A DNA stretch of 64,000 nt from Bacillota bacterium (GTDB lineage Bacteria > Bacillota > Clostridia > Christensenellales > Aristaeellaceae), in assembly GCA_023413135.1 (NCBI GenBank), contig JAEZQK010000056.1:61637-125636 (forward strand), in the 5' to 3' direction. Below are positions 60,491-64,000 of this stretch, piece after piece (positions within the stretch are counted from its first letter, which is position 1; each line of letters opens with the position of its first letter). The notes under the pieces are model-generated. The model was not told the DNA's origin and did not search any database. It worked only from the letters and a program-made list of their open reading frames with translations. The translations under genes were made by a program, and so were the position numbers.

Positions 60491-61183
60491 ATGATCCATA
60501 TGGAGCACATCGTAAAAAAATACAAGATGGGCGGCGAGGAGATCTACGCGCTGGCCGATATTTCCCTGAATATTGAAAAAGGGGAGTATGTGGCCATCAT
60601 CGGCCCCTCCGGCAGCGGAAAGTCCACGCTGATGAACATCATCGGCTGTCTGGACGGTGCGGATTCAGGCTCCTACTCCTTGAATGGAAAGCCTATTGAA
60701 AAGTATAACCAGCGGCAGCTTGCGAAAATCCGCAACACGCACATAGGCTTTATTTTTCAGGGTTTCAACCTCCTGTCCAGGCTGACGGCGCTGGAAAACG
60801 TGGAATTGCCCCTGGTCTACCAGAACATTCACGCCTCAGAGCGTAAAAAGCGGGCCGTGACGGCGCTTACACAGGTGGGCCTCCAGGATCGGATGAGGCA
60901 TAGGCCCACCCAGTTGTCGGGCGGTCAGCAGCAGCGGGCGGCCATCGCCAGGGCACTGGCGGCGCATCCTTCCCTGATCCTGGCGGATGAACCTACGGGT
61001 AACCTGGACAAAAAGACAGGCCTGGAGATTATGGAACTGTTTTCGCAGCTTCACCGGGAGGGGAACACCATCGTGGTGATCACCCATGATCCTACGATTG
61101 CCGCCAGGGCGCAGCGGGTCATCCACATTGAGGATGGACACGTATGGGAGGAGGGAACGCCAGATGATCTACCAGTCGCTTAA
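60491..61183 (+). CDS. MacB/LolD-type ABC ATPase
   Basis: 230 residues. Walker A GPSGSGKST, Q-loop FIFQGFNLLSRLTALENVEL, signature LSGGQQQR, Walker B LILADEPTGNLD, switch VITHDP. AGGAGGG lies before ATG 60491. It overlaps the permease gene by 20 bases. Confidence 0.93.
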   Translation: MIHMEHIVKKYKMGGEEIYALADISLNIEKGEYVAIIGPSGSGKSTLMNIIGCLDGADSGSYSLNGKPIEKYNQRQLAKIRNTHIGFIFQGFNLLSRLTALENVELPLVYQNIHASERKKRAVTALTQVGLQDRMRHRPTQLSGGQQQRAAIARALAAHPSLILADEPTGNLDKKTGLEIMELFSQLHREGNTIVVITHDPTIAARAQRVIHIEDGHVWEEGTPDDLPVA

Positions 61184-62333
61184 GATGGCGCTGAAATCCA
61201 TTGGCGGCAACAAAATGCGCTCCTTCCTGACGATATTGGGTGTAGTCATCGGCGTGGTAGCCATCGTAGTACTGGTAGCCATTGCCCAGGGCGCCAACGC
61301 CTCCGTGGTCAGCCGTATTGAAAGCATGGGCACGAACCTGATCAGTGTAAACATCAGGGCCCGGTGGCAAAATCCCATCACTTTGGACGATCTCCAGGAT
61401 CTTTCAAAAATCCCCGGCATCGCCTATGTGGCTCCCACTGTAAACGTGTCCGGTACGGTAAAGGCCGGCGTCACCACCTATGACGACGGAACCATTCAGG
61501 GCACCACGCCGGGCTATGAGGAAATTCGAAACTATGATGTGCAGCTTGGCCGGTTTTTGAAGGATCCTGACATCGATAACCGCAGCTTTGTGGCTGTCAT
61601 TGGCACAGAGGCAGCCACGGAAATGTTCGGCACCGTAAGCGTAGTGGGGGAAACCTTCACTCTCAATGGCTATACCTTTACAGTAGTCGGGGTACTTAAG
61701 GAAATGGGTACGACGATCGCAGGTTCCGGGGATAACCTGATTTTGGTCCCCTTTACATTGGCGGAAAGGCTGTTTTCCCAGCGGGGCATCACCAACTTCT
61801 ACGTTTCTGCCGCTTCCTCCCAGGAGGTCACCGCAGCCCAGGAGGCCGTGACGGCTTACCTGAAAACCGTGTTTTCCACTTCCAATCAATACAGCGTTTA
61901 CAATCAGACGGAAATGCTTTCCACGCTAAATGAGACCACCGCTACATTAACGCTGATGCTGGGCGGCATCGCTGCCATCTCCCTGCTAGTGGGCGGTATT
62001 GGCATCATGAACATCATGCTGGTGTCCGTCTCGGAACGCACGCGGGAGATCGGTATCCGCAAGGCCATCGGTGCGGCCAGGGGCAACATTTTGACCCAGT
62101 TTCTGATTGAGGCGCTGGTGGTGAGTTTGATGGGCGGTCTTTTAGGTCTTTTAATCGCGGCGGCAGTCTGCTACCTCCTAACACCGGTGCTGAATATGGT
62201 GCTGGCCATATCGCCCATGGTTTCCATGATCGCCATCGGATTTTCCGTTTTCATCGGCGTGGTGTTCGGGCTGTATCCCGCCAACAAGGCTTCCAAATTG
62301 CGCCCGATTGAGGCACTTAGATACGAGGGTTGA
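61164..62333 (+). CDS. MacB-type ABC permease (FtsX/MacB core)
   Basis: 389 residues from ATG 61164. Helix 1 (about 17-45, MRSFLTILGVVIGVVAIVVLVA), a large extracellular MacB_PCD domain (about 50-250), three further helices at the C terminus (GGIAAISLLVGGIGIMNIML and others) with the VSERTREIGIRKAIGA motif. It moves substrates or peptides from the outer face by mechanotransmission in relatives. The start has GGAGGAGGG upstream; the longer frame would reach further into the ATPase gene. Confidence 0.92.
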   Translation: MIYQSLKMALKSIGGNKMRSFLTILGVVIGVVAIVVLVAIAQGANASVVSRIESMGTNLISVNIRARWQNPITLDDLQDLSKIPGIAYVAPTVNVSGTVKAGVTTYDDGTIQGTTPGYEEIRNYDVQLGRFLKDPDIDNRSFVAVIGTEAATEMFGTVSVVGETFTLNGYTFTVVGVLKEMGTTIAGSGDNLILVPFTLAERLFSQRGITNFYVSAASSQEVTAAQEAVTAYLKTVFSTSNQYSVYNQTEMLSTLNETTATLTLMLGGIAAISLLVGGIGIMNIMLVSVSERTREIGIRKAIGAARGNILTQFLIEALVVSLMGGLLGLLIAAAVCYLLTPVLNMVLAISPMVSMIAIGFSVFIGVVFGLYPANKASKLRPIEALRYEG

Positions 62334-62349
62334 GATTTTCCCAAACCAT

Positions 62350-62379
62350 GAATAATGGAACAAGCCGCCGCGCATGCTG
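62350..62379 (+). promoter_or_regulatory. Candidate sigma-G (forespore) promoter of gpr
   Basis: GAATA (62350-62354, consensus gnATR), an 18-bp spacer, CATGCTG (62373-62379, consensus cAtnnTA with one mismatch). gpr is transcribed by sigma-G in Bacillus, which supports it. Confidence 0.5.
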
Positions 62380-62415
62380 ATTTGGAAAGGAACGGAGGGA
62401 TCAGCATGCGCGGCG
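62366..62415 (+). promoter_or_regulatory. Perfect 16-bp stem enclosing the gpr ribosome site and start codon
   Basis: CGCCGCGCATGCTGAT (62366-62381) is the exact complement of 62400-62415. The 18-base loop holds the ribosome site GGAGGG, and the gpr ATG (62406-62408) is within the right arm. A transcript that includes both arms should block gpr translation. Confidence 0.75.
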
Positions 62416-63329
62416 TTCGTACGGACCTGGCCATGGAAAGTGCCGGATGCTATACCGGCGACAAGAGCGGCATCCGCGTTGACAACTGGGAGGAAGGAGA
62501 CATCTCCCGGACCACCGTTACCATCGACACCGATGAGGCGGCCAACCGTTTGGGCAAACAGAAGGGTACGTTTGTAACCATCTGCTGCGACAAGCTGCCC
62601 AAATGCGGGGCGGACATCAGGAAACGCGTGGCGGAACTGTTAAGCGACGCCCTGAATGAAATGCTGCCCGAGTCCGGGGAGATCCTGGTCATAGGCCTTG
62701 GCAACCGCCGTGTTACGGCGGATGCACTTGGCGCGCGGGTGGTGGAAAACACTTTGGTAACACGGCATCTTAAGCAAAATCTGCCTGAGGACCTGAAAGG
62801 GCGGTTGCGCGGCGTTTGCGCCGTGGCGCCGGGCGTTTTGGGCGTGACGGGTATGGAGACTGCAGAAATGGTGCGGGGTATTGTGGAGCATGTGCGCCCG
62901 GCGGCAGTGATTGCAATCGATGCGCTGGCGGCTATGGAAACAAGCCGCATTTGTACCACCGTACAAATCACCGATACGGGCATCAGCCCCGGCAGCGGTG
63001 TGGGCAACCACCGTTTAGGGCTTACATCCGGCACCCTTGGCGTGCCCGTGATCGCCATCGGCGTGCCCATGGTGGTCTATGCCACCACCATCGCCAAGGA
63101 TGCGTTAGCCATCCTTTTGCATGATCTGCAAATGCCCTCTTCCGATCATATGGATGCGGTGGATGCGTTGACCGATAAAATCTCCACCCATTCCCTTGGG
63201 GAAATGGTCGTTACACCCCGGGAGGTGGACGAACTGGTGGGCAATCTGGCGGAGGTACTGGCCATGGGCATCAACCTGGCTTTACAACCCAAACTGTCCG
63301 GGGACGAGATTCCCATTTTGATGCATTAA
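62406..63329 (+). CDS. gpr: Germination protease, spore protease precursor
   Basis: Degrades small acid-soluble spore proteins during germination; made in the forespore as an inactive precursor. 307 residues from ATG 62406. The family start MRGVRTDLAMESAG includes the propeptide, followed by ILVIGLGNRRVTADALGARV, AVAPGVLGVTGMET, VIAIDALAAMETSRICTTVQ and DTGISPGSGVGNHR. Gene order gpr-spoIIP is conserved in endospore formers. Confidence 0.96.
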   Translation: MRGVRTDLAMESAGCYTGDKSGIRVDNWEEGDISRTTVTIDTDEAANRLGKQKGTFVTICCDKLPKCGADIRKRVAELLSDALNEMLPESGEILVIGLGNRRVTADALGARVVENTLVTRHLKQNLPEDLKGRLRGVCAVAPGVLGVTGMETAEMVRGIVEHVRPAAVIAIDALAAMETSRICTTVQITDTGISPGSGVGNHRLGLTSGTLGVPVIAIGVPMVVYATTIAKDALAILLHDLQMPSSDHMDAVDALTDKISTHSLGEMVVTPREVDELVGNLAEVLAMGINLALQPKLSGDEIPILMH

Positions 63330-63382
63330 GGGGCTTGTCTGCGCATAAGCATGAGTATCCTACATCAGATGAGGTGACATGC

Positions 63383-64000
63383 ATGCGCATACGGTTTTAT
63401 ACGCGTACCCAAGCCATATGCCTGGCGCTTTCCCTGTTTTTGGCCGTCTTTGTGCTGGGCCTTGCGCTGGGTTTTTTGCTTTCCGGCTTTCAACCGCCTG
63501 TTCATGGCGCAGTGGAGGCCTTTGCGCCCATGGAACTGACGCCGCCCGTTACTGCATTGCCTTCCGATGCGCCATTGCCTTCCCAAATAACCTCTGAAAT
63601 AAACCTGTTTGCCATTCAGACGCCTTCCCCTGAAATAACAATAGCACCCTCCATTGCGCCTTCATTTTCCGTTACGCTGCAACCTTCCGTAACCCCCGCT
63701 CAGGCGGTAACACCTACACCGCAGCCTGGTGGATTCAGTATAGAGGTGATCAAAGGGCCCGGGGTGTCCGGCTTGACAGGGAAAAAACGCATATTGATTT
63801 ATCATTCCCATACCTACGAAGCCTATAAGCAAACACCAGAAAATACCTATGAACCAACCGAGGAATGGCGGACAAAAGATAATCAGCACAACGTAGTCAG
63901 GGTCGGGGAGGAATTGACCAGGCTGCTTGCTGCGGCGGGTTTCGATGTCGTTCATGATACGACGGCCTACGAACCGCCTGTGCTGGGCACATCCTATACA
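63383..64000 (+). CDS. spoIIP: Stage II sporulation protein P, N-terminal part (runs off the right edge)
   Basis: 206 codons from ATG 63383 (GAGGTG upstream), no stop before the window ends. SpoIIP is the amidase/endopeptidase of the engulfment machinery, working with SpoIID and SpoIIM in the mother cell membrane. Membrane anchor (about 13-35, LALSLFLAVFVLGLALGF), a Pro/Thr/Ser-rich linker (about 40-118), then the start of the amidase domain with ILIYHSHTYEAY and NVVRVGEELTRLL. The zinc-binding His in HSHTYE is visible. Confidence 0.92.
   Translation, partial: MRIRFYTRTQAICLALSLFLAVFVLGLALGFLLSGFQPPVHGAVEAFAPMELTPPVTALPSDAPLPSQITSEINLFAIQTPSPEITIAPSIAPSFSVTLQPSVTPAQAVTPTPQPGGFSIEVIKGPGVSGLTGKKRILIYHSHTYEAYKQTPENTYEPTEEWRTKDNQHNVVRVGEELTRLLAAAGFDVVHDTTAYEPPVLGTSYT

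Noticed and set aside
1..64000. CRISPR arrays, tRNA, rRNA, transposases, phage genes
   Set aside because: Looked for and not seen; the two hairpin repeats carry no transposase and the repeats are not regularly spaced.

Overview
The window looks like a chromosomal segment of a spore-forming, Gram-positive anaerobe of the class Clostridia, probably gut-associated. The germination protease gene gpr is followed by the start of spoIIP at the right end. Genes carry strong AGGAGG-type ribosome sites and TTGACA-N17-TATAAT promoters, the base composition is moderately GC-rich, and there are long inverted repeats of a kind common between clostridial genes. I see no phage, insertion sequence, CRISPR array, rRNA or tRNA.

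Region 1 (1-16.3 kb) is a carbohydrate locus. It holds the 3' part of ribulokinase (araB), L-ribulose-5-phosphate 4-epimerase (araD), a family 3 glycoside hydrolase, and two complete peptide/oligosaccharide-type ABC importers, one on each strand, flanking the hydrolase. The importers probably take up plant-derived oligosaccharides that the hydrolase and ara enzymes then process. In each importer a stem-loop follows the binding-protein gene. Region 2 (16.3-21 kb) pairs an orphan solute-binding lipoprotein with a membrane GGDEF/EAL protein that has a degenerate EAL domain, apparently a ligand-to-c-di-GMP sensor.

Region 3 (21-29.3 kb) is the most unusual. After a divergent asparagine synthetase come a short-chain reductase, apparently started by ATA, and an overlapping gene for a 1109-residue fusion of fatty-acyl-AMP ligase, acyl carrier protein and alpha-oxoamine synthase. 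Together these look like a compact route to a sphingoid-like long-chain amino base. A receiver-like protein without a DNA-binding domain and an SPFH/zinc-ribbon protein follow.

Region 4 (29.3-44.7 kb) is a mosaic: a GntR regulator, a cysteine hydrolase with a cytoplasmic class A beta-lactamase-like protein, a SulP transporter, a heterodimeric ABC exporter with a C39-like peptidase, a TetR-controlled PaaK-like adenylating enzyme, a two-component system, a UBA-like protein, a histidine phosphatase, and an autoregulated ArsR/DUF2087 operon ending in a 187-bp near-palindrome. Region 5 (44.7-58.7 kb) is mostly metabolism and housekeeping: GH65 phosphorylase, GDPD, cysK, deoD, a second hairpin repeat, an RlmI-like methyltransferase, a NAGPA-domain protein with a divergent Lgt, a DUF6273 protein, a TIGR00300-like protein, and a DUF512-der-plsY operon. 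Region 6 (58.8-64 kb) has a MacAB-like efflux system followed by gpr and spoIIP. The gpr start codon sits in a perfect 16-bp inverted repeat whose left arm contains the -10 of a sigma-G-like promoter.
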